This document shows positions 49,742 through 58,667 of a stretch of DNA of 64,000 bases, piece after piece. Position numbers and translations under genes: made by a program. A model generated the notes under the pieces. That model made no database searches. It was not told where the DNA came from and worked only from the letters and a program-made list of their open reading frames with translations. Position 1 is the first letter of the stretch, and each line of letters begins with the position of its first letter. Source of the DNA: Nitrosomonas communis (GTDB lineage: Bacteria > Pseudomonadota > Gammaproteobacteria > Burkholderiales > Nitrosomonadaceae); contig NZ_CP011451.1 of assembly GCF_001007935.1 (NCBI RefSeq), forward strand, positions 3,968,001 to 4,032,000. Reading direction: 5' to 3'.

Positions 49742-50206
49742 ATGAAACTCTATTATAGTCTGACAATTACATTTGTCGTGTTAGTCCTGGATTTAGCCAC
49801 GAAGTATTGGGTGGAAGCCAGGTTACTTTATGGTCAACCGATCCCAGTGACTTCTTTTTTTAATTTATCGCTAGCTTATAACCCAGGCGCAGCCTTCAGT
49901 TTTCTGAGCGATGCTTCCGGCTGGCAACGCTGGCTCTTGAGTGGTATTGCACTGATTACCTCAATCGTGATCATCTTTCTACTGCATAAACACGCAACCA
50001 GTAAGCTGTTTTGTCTTGCCTTAAGCCTGGTATTAGGCGGTGCGCTCGGAAATCTTTGGGATCGCATCACATTGGGACACGTCATTGATTTTCTTGATTT
50101 CTACATTGGCAACTATCACTGGCCTGCATTTAATATTGCGGATTCGGCAATTTTTGTTGGAGCGGTATTACTCATTTATGATAGCTTCCAGTCAAAAAAT
50201 CCGTAG
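49742..50206 (+). CDS. lspA: Lipoprotein signal peptidase
   Basis: Inner-membrane aspartyl peptidase that cuts prolipoproteins after lipid attachment. 154 aa with four membrane helices; conserved NPGAAFSFL, GGALGNLWDRI, the first catalytic region VIDFLDFY (D116) and the second FNIADSAI (D134). Last gene of the ribF-ileS-lspA unit; the usual ispH neighbour is instead at 8.6 kb. Confidence 0.95.
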   Translation: MKLYYSLTITFVVLVLDLATKYWVEARLLYGQPIPVTSFFNLSLAYNPGAAFSFLSDASGWQRWLLSGIALITSIVIIFLLHKHATSKLFCLALSLVLGGALGNLWDRITLGHVIDFLDFYIGNYHWPAFNIADSAIFVGAVLLIYDSFQSKNP

Positions 50207-50334
50207 AAAAGATCAAAAATAACATAGAAGGTTTAATATCAATGTGGGTTGCCAACAAATTATTCCATTTTGATTTCCAATAAAAAATACATAATTTAAT
50301 ATAAACGATTAGAATTTAATTTTATTCTTATGAT

Positions 50335-50670
50335 ATGAAAAAGCTCTATTCTGCCAGCAATCTGATCGAAGCACAGATGATCCTTTGCTTGCTAGAACAT
50401 GCTTATATACCAGCAAAGCTATTTAATACCCATGCACAGGGTGGAGTAGGAGAAATTCCTTTTACCCATACGTACCCTGAGGTATGGATCATTCAAGATA
50501 ATGATTTTGAAAAAGCACGAGCGATTATTGATATATATGAAAACACGCCAGTTGAAGAAGGGTGTGTGGTTTGCCCAGCATGCCATGAGCAAAATCCACG
50601 AAATTTTCAGTTATGTTGGCAATGCGGTGAAGGGTTGGAAATTGTGCATTTGCAATTAAACAATACTTAA
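50335..50670 (+). CDS. DUF2007-type protein with C-terminal zinc ribbon
   Basis: 111 aa. The N-terminal DUF2007 domain (MKKLYSASNLIEAQMILCLLEHAYIPA, then EVWIIQDNDFEKARAIID) resembles the ligand-binding fold of PII-like proteins, hence its description as a putative signal-transducing protein. The C-terminus adds a rubredoxin-like zinc ribbon CPACHEQNPRNFQLCWQCGEG. Role unknown. Its stop codon directly abuts that of the convergent rhlE, with no base between. Confidence 0.8.
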   Translation: MKKLYSASNLIEAQMILCLLEHAYIPAKLFNTHAQGGVGEIPFTHTYPEVWIIQDNDFEKARAIIDIYENTPVEEGCVVCPACHEQNPRNFQLCWQCGEGLEIVHLQLNNT

Positions 50671-52137
50671 TTAATCTTGCTTGCGCTTATCAATAAGGAA
50701 CGGCGTAAAGAGTGCCGGAATAACCTTTTTATTCGGTTGACTAATAGAATGAGAAACTTTATCGCTGGTATCTGATTTCTTTACCAGCGCCATAGGTACA
50801 TATGGTTGAGTAAAGATCGGATCAACTGGAATGGGTCGAGATGGTTTATTTCTTCCATAAGAAGCTGGTTGCTGCTTACCCCCACTATGTTTACTCCTTT
50901 CTAAGCCAGTCTTATGATGCATTAGCTTGCCATTATGCCCTTGATGATGCGTAGTTTGTGGAAAAACAGAATAATGACTCTTCCCAGTTTCAAACCCATT
51001 CGTTTTCGTCACAGCCAGTTTCGTTTGGAGCAGCTTCTCAATACCTACCAGATATTCCTTTTCATTTTCACTTACTAACGAAATGGCATTACCTTTACTC
51101 CCCGCACGGCCTGTTCGTCCAATGCGATGGATATAATCTTCTGGAACAGTTGGTAACTCGAAGTTAATTACATAAGTAAGACTCTCAATATCCAATCCCC
51201 GTGCGGCTACATCAGTTGCCACCAATGCCTGAATTTTTCCTTCTCTGAAATCATTAAGTGCTTGGGTACGTTGCTGCTGATTTTTATCGCCATGAATCGC
51301 TGTTGTTATTACATCATACTGCAAAAGTAGCTTGGCCAGACGATCTGCACCTTGTTTGGTTCTAACAAAAATCAAGACCTGTTTAAGATCATTTTGCTTA
51401 ATTAACTGCACCAATAATTCATGCTTGCGTTCAAGGTTAACTAAATGAACCCTGTGCGAGATGGATTGATTAATCGCATTGCGTTTTGCCACCTCAATTA
51501 AAATTGGCTGCTTCAGCAGCTTGTCAGCAAGTTGCTTGATTTCCTCAGAAAAAGTGGCAGAAAAAATCAAGCTCTGCCGCTGCTGAGGAAGCAACATAAG
51601 AATACGCTTGATATCTGGCAGGAAGCCCATATCGAGCATACGATCAGCTTCATCCAGGACTAAAATGGTTACGTTAGATAGATTGATGGTTTTCTGCTCA
51701 ATGTGATCTAATAGACGGCCGGGTGTTGCGACCAGAATTTCTACTCCAGCTTGCAGTTCCTTAATTTGAGGATCGATACTCGTACCGCCGAAAATTACCG
51801 TGCTTCGTAATTGTGTATATTTTCCGTAGTTTTTGACATTATCATGTATCTGCGTAGCAAGTTCACGTGTAGGTGCAAGTATCAATGCTCGAATAGGATG
51901 CTTGGCTGGTGAGGCACTCGAATTCGCATGAGATTGCAATCGATGCAACATGGGTAAGGTAAAGCTAGCTGTTTTTCCTGTGCCTGTTTCGGCACTACCC
52001 ATTATGTCTTTGCCTTCAAGGATATGTGGTATAACCTGAGCTTGTATTGGGGTCGGTTTGACATACCCGTGATCTGAGATTGCTCTCAGAAGCTCACTTG
52101 ATAAATTTAATTGATCAAATGCTGTGGGATTACTCAT
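50671..52137 (-). CDS. rhlE: DEAD-box ATP-dependent RNA helicase, RhlE type
   Basis: 488 aa: Q motif (FDQLNLSSELLRAISDHGYVKPTPIQ), Walker A AETGTGKT (49-56), DEAD at 162-165, SAT in FSATFSEEIK, and motif VI HRIGRTGRAGSKG. The core ends near 375; a basic, low-complexity tail of about 110 residues (RSKHSGGKQQPASYGRNKPS) would bind RNA. RhlE/CsdA-type helicases act in ribosome assembly and RNA decay, often in the cold. Exact subfamily is less sure than the helicase call. Confidence 0.9.
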   Translation of the reverse strand: MSNPTAFDQLNLSSELLRAISDHGYVKPTPIQAQVIPHILEGKDIMGSAETGTGKTASFTLPMLHRLQSHANSSASPAKHPIRALILAPTRELATQIHDNVKNYGKYTQLRSTVIFGGTSIDPQIKELQAGVEILVATPGRLLDHIEQKTINLSNVTILVLDEADRMLDMGFLPDIKRILMLLPQQRQSLIFSATFSEEIKQLADKLLKQPILIEVAKRNAINQSISHRVHLVNLERKHELLVQLIKQNDLKQVLIFVRTKQGADRLAKLLLQYDVITTAIHGDKNQQQRTQALNDFREGKIQALVATDVAARGLDIESLTYVINFELPTVPEDYIHRIGRTGRAGSKGNAISLVSENEKEYLVGIEKLLQTKLAVTKTNGFETGKSHYSVFPQTTHHQGHNGKLMHHKTGLERSKHSGGKQQPASYGRNKPSRPIPVDPIFTQPYVPMALVKKSDTSDKVSHSISQPNKKVIPALFTPFLIDKRKQD

Positions 52138-52179
52138 AAATCTGTTCAGTCTTTGTGACTGTATTTAAAAATTGTTTGA

Positions 52180-52959
52180 TTATTCTGTCTCCTGTTGAAT
52201 ACTACGTTTAGATTTATCGGTTCTTAGCCACTGATTAAATTTATTCATGATATTTTGGACAAGGGGTGCACCACCAATAGCCACTGCATCAACGAGACAG
52301 TACCAGGCAGCAACACCACTGGGAGGATTTCCTTGCGATAAGTTAAAAATGGGCTCAAGCTTTGCCCAATACCATGTTCCAGCAGCTGTACCAATCAACT
52401 CTAACCAGGTGGTGATAAAAAAAGCAGCCAGATAAACCATGGGAGATCTACCTTTGAATAGATAGATGAGAAACACACAAAATAATATTGCTCCTACCTG
52501 ATCTCCCTGTTCGGGGATGCCACTAACTCCCCAAAACGACCAGATGCCGCATACGACTACAACGAATGCAGCAATTTTCCTCGCATATTTAAGGAAAAAA
52601 CCTGAACGAGCCAGCGCGACTGCCGTTAAATAAACCATTCCATGTCCTGGAGGTACATATAAAGGTACATTTTCAAACCTGTAAGTATACCCCCCCATAT
52701 AAACAGAGGCAAAATGCTCACCTGCTGTCGCAAATGCCACGGCAATCACTACTTGTATTCTTATTTCCTTATTTTCACCTGCTAATAAACCAATTAAAAA
52801 TACCCATGCTATGATCCCCAGCAGATTCTGAATGATCAAATTTGCATGCGCATCGATAATCAGGCTTACCGCCACACAAAAAAATGTAAAAGCAGCGATG
52901 AAGTAATCTCGCTTCTTGTGAATACAAACCACATCAGGTGCGGGGAAATAACGAAGCAT
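52180..52959 (-). CDS. Unassigned polytopic membrane protein next to the hao cluster
   Basis: 259 aa with about seven hydrophobic helices. Distinct conserved-looking segments between helices are EHFASVYMGGYTYRFENVP, LYVPPGHGMVYLTAV, and WAKLEPIFNLSQGNPPSGV then AWYCLVDAV. The tyrosine/proline/histidine-rich loops recall membrane enzymes, but I cannot place the family. The N-terminus (MLRYFPAPDV) has no signal peptide. It lies downstream of cycA on the same strand, separated by about 240 bases including a probable terminator, so a link with HAO is only positional. Confidence 0.7.
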   Translation of the reverse strand: MLRYFPAPDVVCIHKKRDYFIAAFTFFCVAVSLIIDAHANLIIQNLLGIIAWVFLIGLLAGENKEIRIQVVIAVAFATAGEHFASVYMGGYTYRFENVPLYVPPGHGMVYLTAVALARSGFFLKYARKIAAFVVVVCGIWSFWGVSGIPEQGDQVGAILFCVFLIYLFKGRSPMVYLAAFFITTWLELIGTAAGTWYWAKLEPIFNLSQGNPPSGVAAWYCLVDAVAIGGAPLVQNIMNKFNQWLRTDKSKRSIQQETE

Positions 52960-53112
52960 TTATTACCTTAATGGAATAAAAAAATAAAGAGCTCATCATA
53001 TCCGACGAGCACATGTAATCTTGGTACTTTATATTTGCATTAAGGACCATTAAGCAAAGTAAGCACACTATTATCTTCATTTAAAAAAGATAATAGCGGG
53101 CCATAAGAAAAC

Positions 53113-53145
53113 TAGCTGGGAGATACCACTTTATTCTTCCCAGCA
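53113..53145 (-). terminator. Probable terminator of the hao operon
   Basis: On the minus strand GCTGGGA pairs with TCCCAGC around a long loop, followed by TAGTTTTC. It lies about 60-90 bases past the cycA stop. Confidence 0.55.
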
Positions 53146-53201
53146 TAAGATGGGTACTGATGAAATTTTACCAAAAACAAACGTTTTTATTCTTTACTTT
53201 T

Positions 53202-53918
53202 TTACTCTTCTTTTCCTTTTTCACCTTCTTTGGCATTGGCCTGGAATTCATCGTGATACTTGAATTTAGGTTCACCCACAAACACACCATCGAGTTTGAA
53301 GTGCTCGTGCATGGCTTTCACATCTTTGACCATTTTATCAAAGTCAAAGGCGTATTTCGGATCCACGTCCGGAGTAAAGGGGGTGTAAGGCGGTTTCGCA
53401 TCTTTCCAGGGCGAACCTTCATAGTTCAGGTGACAGGCATTGCAGCTTTCTTCAAACGCAAAGTCTTGTCCTTTGTCTGCCAGGGTTTTACGCGGCGTGG
53501 TCTTGTTTGATTTCTCAAAAGCTTGCCCGGCCTTGCGGTGATCGCCACGGTAATTTTTGCCCGGTCCATGACAGGATTCACAGCCTACTCCTGTCAGCGG
53601 TTTTTTCGGGGCATCAATGCTATAGCCGCCTGTTTTGCCAAATCCGTCGACATGACAGCCGACGCAGTCTTTGTCCTGGGTATAGTCTTTCTCAGGATCC
53701 AGCTTGGCTTTGACTTTGGCTTCCTTTTTGGTATTGGGCTTGAGCGATTCCATCGCTTTGGCATGGGCGGTGTCTTTCCAGGATTTGGCTTGCGATTTGT
53801 GACAGTTGCTGCATTTGGTGCGACCTTCAAATGGGGCGTCTGAGGCGGCGATAGCAGCGCCTGTCATGAATGCAAACATGGCTGCGATAGCAACGGCATA
53901 GGCTGTAATGTACTTCAT
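53202..53918 (-). CDS. cycA: Cytochrome c554 (tetrahaem)
   Basis: Periplasmic electron acceptor of HAO, taking two electrons per turnover toward cytochrome cM552/quinone. 238 aa with signal peptide (about 1-25) and four CxxCH sites at 36-40, 85-89, 113-117 and 159-163 (KCSNCHK, DCVGCHV, GCESCHG, SCNACHL). The C-terminal lysine/glutamate-rich tail (QANAKEGEKGKEE) is polar. Its ATG overlaps the haoB stop by four bases. The usual next gene, cycB, is missing. Confidence 0.94.
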   Translation of the reverse strand: MKYITAYAVAIAAMFAFMTGAAIAASDAPFEGRTKCSNCHKSQAKSWKDTAHAKAMESLKPNTKKEAKVKAKLDPEKDYTQDKDCVGCHVDGFGKTGGYSIDAPKKPLTGVGCESCHGPGKNYRGDHRKAGQAFEKSNKTTPRKTLADKGQDFAFEESCNACHLNYEGSPWKDAKPPYTPFTPDVDPKYAFDFDKMVKDVKAMHEHFKLDGVFVGEPKFKYHDEFQANAKEGEKGKEE

Positions 53919-55066
53919 GTTCTCTCCTCTCTTTTAATTTGGGTCTTGATTATCATCCGGCTAAGCCTCAATTGTACGCGATCATCGGATTGTGTAAATG
54001 GTTTTGATGCGATCAGGGGTATTGGTTGGCGGCTCGCTTCATGGCAGCTTGTATACCCAGTATCCCCTTGTTGATAAACGAGTTGCACCGCCTGGAGGTT
54101 CAGTGGCGGCTCTTTCTCAGTAAAAGGCAGCAGACGCGCCATGAGGGTCTGCGTGCTGGGCTCGTCGGCAAGAAAGAATGCCCGGATGTCGCGATCAGAC
54201 AGGGATTGCAGGGTATAGGTGTTGTAATCATGTTCTTTCATCTCGACTTTCATGTGGTTGATCAGCCCATGGATATTGCCGGTCAGCATGAAGTTTTTGT
54301 AGGCAACGCCAAATTTGTCCGGGTGCAGCAGTCCTAATTTGTATAAGTCAGAGACATGGATCACGAGGTAGGCTTCCTGGTTGGGGCCAATCAGGTCACG
54401 CAGTTTGGCTGCGCCTGCTTCGGGCGGTTGCAGCAGGGCTTCAGTAAAGCGCTGGAACTGGTCTCGTTCTTGTGCGGTGGGCACACTGTGTGAAAGGTCG
54501 CTTTCATAGGTACGGATGGTGTCGGCATGCTGCTGCCAGCGCGCCGGAATGATGAGCGGTTCATTTAAGTGTGCGTTAAACAGGGTGTTGCGTTCGGACA
54601 GCAGGTGTATTTGACGCGAGGTATCCCACCAGGCCAGGATAAGGGCGTCCGGCGAGACGTATTTGCCGATGGCGCTGGCTAATGCGCTCAGCTCCGAGGG
54701 TTTGCGCTCCAGGGCAAGCAGCGGTTCTCCCGTTTGATTTTCCCAGTTGAGCAGTACCGGCCCTTCTTTTTCCTTTTGCCCGAAATAGGCCAGCGCAATG
54801 GGCTGGTCTTTTTCTGCTATGTGTATTTCATATTTGCTGACCTTGAGCGTCGGCCAGGCTTCCAGTTCGAGTTCCGGAAATTGGTTCGCTTCCCCTTCTG
54901 CGATCAGCTGGTAGTGATAGGGGGCTGTCTGCGGTGTCAGCCAGAGATAAGCAAACCAGCTAAGTAAAATGAAACCTCCCGTTACGAGCGTGATGCCTAG
55001 TAACGGGAGGAGCTTGTCTTGCCAGCGCCCCCCGGGGGGGCGCTGTTTGTCATTGGCAGTACTCAA
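53915..55066 (-). CDS. haoB: HaoB, HAO-cluster membrane-anchored partner
   Basis: 383 aa, the 'orf2' that always sits between haoA and cycA in Nitrosomonas-type clusters. One N-terminal membrane helix (about 17-40, [22 protein letters not shown]) and a large soluble, presumably periplasmic, domain without CxxCH motifs. Its start codon is TTG, which overlaps the haoA stop (TTGA at 55063-55066), so translation depends on haoA. A role in HAO maturation or anchoring is often suggested but not proven. The identification rests mainly on context. Confidence 0.88.
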   Translation of the reverse strand: MSTANDKQRPPGGRWQDKLLPLLGITLVTGGFILLSWFAYLWLTPQTAPYHYQLIAEGEANQFPELELEAWPTLKVSKYEIHIAEKDQPIALAYFGQKEKEGPVLLNWENQTGEPLLALERKPSELSALASAIGKYVSPDALILAWWDTSRQIHLLSERNTLFNAHLNEPLIIPARWQQHADTIRTYESDLSHSVPTAQERDQFQRFTEALLQPPEAGAAKLRDLIGPNQEAYLVIHVSDLYKLGLLHPDKFGVAYKNFMLTGNIHGLINHMKVEMKEHDYNTYTLQSLSDRDIRAFFLADEPSTQTLMARLLPFTEKEPPLNLQAVQLVYQQGDTGYTSCHEASRQPIPLIASKPFTQSDDRVQLRLSRMIIKTQIKREERT

Positions 55067-56775
55067 GCTTTGTTTTGCTTACGTTTACGCCAGCCGATCA
55101 GCGCGAGCGTGCCAGCCAGCAGCAGGCCACCGCCGAGTCCGCCCAGTGAGATTTTTTCACTGTTGCTGTTCAGGTCAAGCAGACTGGTTTTGCTTCCTTC
55201 CAGTTTGTTGACGCGTTCCTGCAGGGTGAGCATTTCGCGCAGTCGGGTGTGTTCGTCCTGAATTTCGACATAGGCGCGATTCATTGGACCCCATCCTTCC
55301 GTATAGGTCCAGCCACCGGGGTTGACGTGGGCAAAGCCTACGTGCATTTTAGCAAGGTCGTTCTCAGCCATTTCGAGTACTTTGAGTTCCATCGAGGCCG
55401 GGTTGTTGCCTTTTGACCAGAACAGCTGGGTGAATTGGCCAAAGCCCGGTTTGTCAGGAGCAGGCGGGGCCGGACGGTTGGTTTTTTGTCCGGTCAGCAG
55501 GCCTTCATCGTAGAGCTTCTTGACGATGTCATGGGCTTCCTGATATTTGGCCAGGCCTTCGAGCGTGCCTTTGTCCATGAGTTCCAGGTAGGTGCGCGCA
55601 AAACGCTCGGAGTGACATTGACTACAGGTGGCTGCCCAGGAGTCGAGTCGTTTTTCTGACCATTCGCTGGTGATGTTTTCAGCCACACCGGGTACAAACG
55701 GATAGTTGGCCCAGCGTACTTTTCGTACCATGTTGTGCGCGTATTCGCCTTCATATTCCATGTGGCAGCTGGCACAGGTGGGGGCGCTTTGGCCGCCTTT
55801 TTCAAAGGCGTCTTTCAAGGGCACGTCCCAGTTCCATTTGTCGCCCATCATGGCGGTGACTTTGCCGTGTTTGGACATGGAGTAGGCTTCCCAGTTGTTG
55901 TGGTCTACCCCGCTGTGGCAGGTGGCGCAGGCTTCCGGTTTACGGGATTCTGCCGCAGAAAATTCATGCCGGGTATGACAGCCGTCACATTTGTTCTGGT
56001 TGTAGTGGCACATGGAGCAGCCTTCAGCCACTTCGCGCTGCGGCATAGCAGCCCAGACGGTGGTTTCGATGTTGGCTTTCCAGTCCAGTGCATGCGAGGG
56101 GCGTCCTTCCGGCCATTGTCCATTCGGGAAAATCATGGTGTCGCGTTCCGATTCACGCTCGGCAAATTCGCGCAGGTGACAGGTGCCGCAGGCGTCAGCG
56201 GTCGGCATGCGGATGTCTTTGGTGTGATCCGCTTTCTTCTTGGTGTTTATTTCGACGTGGCAGTCGATACAGCCTACTTCCTTCAGATTCTCCTTGGCAC
56301 CCAGTTTACCGAGAGAACGCAGGTTATTTTCGACTTCCTCCAGCTTTTCCTTTTTGTAATATTTCGCATCTTCCGGTTTCAGTTTACGTACTTCGTCCAG
56401 GTTAGCATGGGTGCTGCGTTTCCAGGCTTGTACCCAGACCGGTGATTCGTCGGAGTGACATTCGACGCATTCTTGACGCGTGACGACTTCCTTGACCGAT
56501 GAAGGGGATTTGTAAAAGGTGGTCGGGTCCAAATACATGCTATAGGGAATCGGCTCCCAGTATTCAGCCATCGTGCCACGTCCTGCTCCCTGAGCAGGAT
56601 CCTTGTAGCGCTTGACCAGCGCGTCGTAGGTCTCCTTCGGCGTTGCCTTGCTACGATCCAGATTCAGTGCCTTGTATGTCTCATCCGGCACGGTCGACAG
56701 GTTCGCATGCACTGCTCCCGCCATCATTACTCCACAGGCTATCGCTAGCCCTTTCAGCCATTTTCTGGCATCCAT
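55063..56775 (-). CDS. haoA: Hydroxylamine oxidoreductase
   Basis: Periplasmic enzyme that oxidises hydroxylamine from ammonia monooxygenase, the energy-yielding step of ammonia oxidation. The start at 56775 is preferred over the ATG at 56808: GGAGAGAGGA directly precedes it and it gives a 570-aa precursor with a clean 24-aa signal peptide. Eight CxxCH motifs begin at residues 103, 169, 196, 253, 263, 283, 334 and 384. Y491 (GGWTYTEGW) aligns by spacing with the P460-crosslinking tyrosine of the N. europaea trimer. A C-terminal membrane helix (about 542-562) ends in a basic tail. Base composition is richer in G+C than the neighbours. Confidence 0.97.
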   Translation of the reverse strand: MDARKWLKGLAIACGVMMAGAVHANLSTVPDETYKALNLDRSKATPKETYDALVKRYKDPAQGAGRGTMAEYWEPIPYSMYLDPTTFYKSPSSVKEVVTRQECVECHSDESPVWVQAWKRSTHANLDEVRKLKPEDAKYYKKEKLEEVENNLRSLGKLGAKENLKEVGCIDCHVEINTKKKADHTKDIRMPTADACGTCHLREFAERESERDTMIFPNGQWPEGRPSHALDWKANIETTVWAAMPQREVAEGCSMCHYNQNKCDGCHTRHEFSAAESRKPEACATCHSGVDHNNWEAYSMSKHGKVTAMMGDKWNWDVPLKDAFEKGGQSAPTCASCHMEYEGEYAHNMVRKVRWANYPFVPGVAENITSEWSEKRLDSWAATCSQCHSERFARTYLELMDKGTLEGLAKYQEAHDIVKKLYDEGLLTGQKTNRPAPPAPDKPGFGQFTQLFWSKGNNPASMELKVLEMAENDLAKMHVGFAHVNPGGWTYTEGWGPMNRAYVEIQDEHTRLREMLTLQERVNKLEGSKTSLLDLNSNSEKISLGGLGGGLLLAGTLALIGWRKRKQNKA

Positions 56776-56904
56776 TCCTCTCTCCTTCTTTCTTATGTTG
56801 TTATCCATTCATGCCCATCTAAAAATGCCTATCCATTTCTTCCGATAGCTTGAGCATAAAGTCAATACTAACCCATACTTCTTTTTCTTTACTTGTAACT
56901 CCCA

Positions 56905-56934
56905 AGCCTACTTCTTTGACCATATCTGTGTCAA
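56905..56934 (-). promoter_or_regulatory. Candidate promoter of haoA
   Basis: On the minus strand TTGACA (56934-56929) is followed after 18 bases by TAGGCT (56910-56905). The -35 box is perfect and the -10 box poor; it lies about 130 bases before the haoA start. Confidence 0.3.
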
Positions 56935-56971
56935 GGATTTTGGGTGATAAATTATTATCCAGCTAATTAAA

Positions 56972-57742
56972 TTATGATTTCTCAGTAATTTCTTTGGCTG
57001 AATTTTTTTTAGACCGCAAGAAAAAGTACGCGACTCCGCCTGCTAAACCGAGCAAGAGCATGATCTCCAGCATGCCAATACCACCACCATGGCCCCCATG
57101 CCCACCCTCTCCACCAACATGCAGCGGAACACGAACAGCAGTACGCACAGTATCACCTTCTACTTTTTCCAGTAGTATTGCATATTGACCAAGCTCCTTA
57201 AGCTCTGTCGCCACAACAACAATTCCAGAAGGATAGGTTGTGGGCGCCATATAAAAGCCATCATGTGCTTTATCTTTATGCTCTTCATTTTTATTCACTT
57301 GATGCCCAGCATGAGCATCATGATTAGCGTGACCTTTATGCTCATTATGGTTCATTTCATGATCTTGCTCTTTATTGTCGCTGTTATTCGCCGCTGTGTT
57401 GCCCTTAACTTCTCCCCCATGCCCCTCATGCCCCTCTTTTACAAGGCGTACGGCAAGCGGTATCTCACGCGCTTCAGTAGGCAGCTCAATCGTCACATTT
57501 ACTTTTCCAATATTTGGCACATGATCACAATAGGAATGCATGGGAGGAATATCACCTTCCGGCACTTCATATATGCTGACAGTTACCGGAAACTCTCCCT
57601 CTTTAACTTGACATCCACCATGCCCAGCATGATGTCCCTCATGCGCAAGCATCAACTGTGCATGAAGGGAAAAAGCTGCTAATGAAAATATTGCTGCTAC
57701 GCATAATTGCACAACCCATCTATTACGTGAAGCCTTTCTCAT
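56972..57742 (-). CDS. Histidine-rich periplasmic protein with C-terminal membrane anchor
   Basis: GGAG five bases before the ATG at 57742 favours that start (256 aa) over 57772. A signal peptide (about 1-33) leads to HEGHHAGHGGC, a domain with MHSYCDHVPNIGKVNVTIEL and APTTYPSGIVVVATELKELG resembling small beta-sandwich metallochaperone-type domains, interrupted by a very His/Asn/Glu-rich stretch (HEMNHNEHKGHANHDAHAG). A GEGGHGGHGGG linker precedes a membrane helix (LEIMLLLGLAGGVAYFFL) and basic tail. Metal binding on the periplasmic side is strongly suggested; the metal is unknown. It lies immediately upstream of haoA and near a Zur/TonB unit. Confidence 0.72.
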   Translation of the reverse strand: MRKASRNRWVVQLCVAAIFSLAAFSLHAQLMLAHEGHHAGHGGCQVKEGEFPVTVSIYEVPEGDIPPMHSYCDHVPNIGKVNVTIELPTEAREIPLAVRLVKEGHEGHGGEVKGNTAANNSDNKEQDHEMNHNEHKGHANHDAHAGHQVNKNEEHKDKAHDGFYMAPTTYPSGIVVVATELKELGQYAILLEKVEGDTVRTAVRVPLHVGGEGGHGGHGGGIGMLEIMLLLGLAGGVAYFFLRSKKNSAKEITEKS

Positions 57743-57850
57743 ACATTCTCCAAAATCTTTAATCTTAAACAACTTGTAATTGTAACTTACTCAGCAATAT
57801 TGAATATTGCCCAGCATATTTGCTCTGATGGATTGTATAACAAAATTTAA

Positions 57851-58016
57851 GGAAGGTCTGAATAAGTATGCCATGAAAACAATGTAGAGAATTTAATCAG
57901 AAAAATTCAAATATAGCTTAACCAGCTAAGAATGATTCATAATGTATAGAATTTGAAGAGCATCTCAACGGTTTGGCAATGTTGTTTACGCAGTACTTTG
58001 GCGTATGCCCATTTAT
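57851..58016 (-). mobile_element. Relic of an IS 3' end
   Basis: The minus strand encodes WAYAKVLRKQHCQTVEMLFKFYTL-like text ending at a TGA (57939-57937), in transposase style, then runs to an end reading GGAAGGTCTGAATAAG on the plus strand at 57851, which looks like an IS terminal repeat. The tail and flank are shared with 23510-23580. The family is not assigned. Confidence 0.5.
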
Positions 58017-58243
58017 GCCTGATGTGTCAACACTTTTCTGGACACAAAGTTAAGCAGCATTTTGCTGCAACTCGAAGTCAACGGGCGATATATATCCATT
58101 AGCTGAATGCAATCGCTCTCGGTTGTAAAACACTTCGATATATTCAAACACAGCCTGTTTACCTTCTTCCCGAGAAGAAACGTTTGATGATGGATCAATT
58201 CTGTTTTTAAGGTATGGAAGAAGCTTTCCGATACGGGTCGAGT
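58016..58243 (-). pseudogene. IS3-family transposase OrfB, 3' remnant
   Basis: Minus strand reads VSESFFHTLKTELIHHQTF, then after a one-base frame change SSREEGKQAVFEYIEVFYNR and ERLHSANGYISPVDFELQQN, AA-stop (58052-58050). This is the end of the integrase catalytic domain of IS3-group OrfB. The bases beyond it (TGTGTCAACACTTTTC...) are probably the IS end. The 5' part is replaced by group II intron sequence. Confidence 0.8.
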
Positions 58244-58310
58244 CACCTGAAGGGAGCCGCTCCCTTCAGGTGCTCGTAACCGTACGTGAACCTCTCGATT
58301 CATACGGCTC
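58244..58310 (-). ncRNA. Group II intron 3' end (domains V and VI)
   Basis: On the minus strand GAGCCGTATGAATCGAGAGG with TTCACGTACGGTT (58310-58278) forms the 33-34 nt domain V hairpin, followed by CACCTGAAGGGAG-CGGC-CTCCCTTCAGGTG-type pairing (58272-58244), a domain VI stem. It lies directly against the IS3 OrfB text, so an intron inserted in that transposase gene. The upstream intron body is gone. Confidence 0.7.
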
Positions 58311-58393
58311 TTGTTATTCGTTATTCAGCCGCCCAATGCCAAACACACCAATGTGCAAATAATGTTGGATATTGCCGATATCGTTGCCGCAAC

Positions 58394-58576
58394 CATTGGC
58401 TGGCTTTATGGGCGAGGAGGAAATACAAAAAGCTCAAGCATCACAGAAGACGTGCGGAATACCGACTTGGCTGCATTGCTAAAATGCATCCTGGTATGTT
58501 TCCGCATTGGAAGATGGGTGTGAGACCAATGGTTGTATAATGGGAGCCCAGTGAGTTGAGAGGCTCACGCTGGGTT
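58394..58576 (+). mobile_element. Second group II intron remnant: maturase C-terminus plus domain V
   Basis: The plus frame WLALWARRKYKKLKHHRRRA...LGCIAKMHPGMFPHWKMGVRP ending at a stop at 58540 matches the C-terminal end of group II intron reverse transcriptase/maturases. Immediately after, GAGCCCAGTGAGTTGAG with AGGCTCACGCTGGGTT (58544-58576) folds as domain V. It faces the other intron remnant head to head, and no domain VI is visible. The region 58577-58667 shows nothing recognisable. Confidence 0.65.
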
Positions 58577-58667
58577 AACGGGGCAAACAGGCACTCAGCA
58601 AAGCGGATGCGCGCAAATATGAATTTTTAAAGGCTCCTTAAAGTCAATAAACCTAACTTTATGATGC

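Noticed and set aside
50262-50290. Possible additional repeat end (ATTCCATTTTGATTTCCAA)
   Set aside because: Only a short stretch matches, there is no core and no opposite end; too weak to list as a copy.
53160-53843. Plus-strand open frames over cycA (116 and 106 codons)
   Set aside because: Antisense shadows of the cytochrome c554 gene; Phe/Val/Gly-rich text is the reverse of its Lys/Ala/Thr-rich codons.
55735-56445. 236-codon open frame on the plus strand across haoA
   Set aside because: It is antisense to eight-haem haoA; its composition mirrors haoA codon use and it has no ribosome site or family resemblance.
57185-57682. 165-codon plus-strand frame opposite the His-rich protein
   Set aside because: Its Met/Ile/Phe-rich text is the complement of His/Asp/Glu-rich codons; the minus-strand protein has a signal peptide, anchor and ribosome site.
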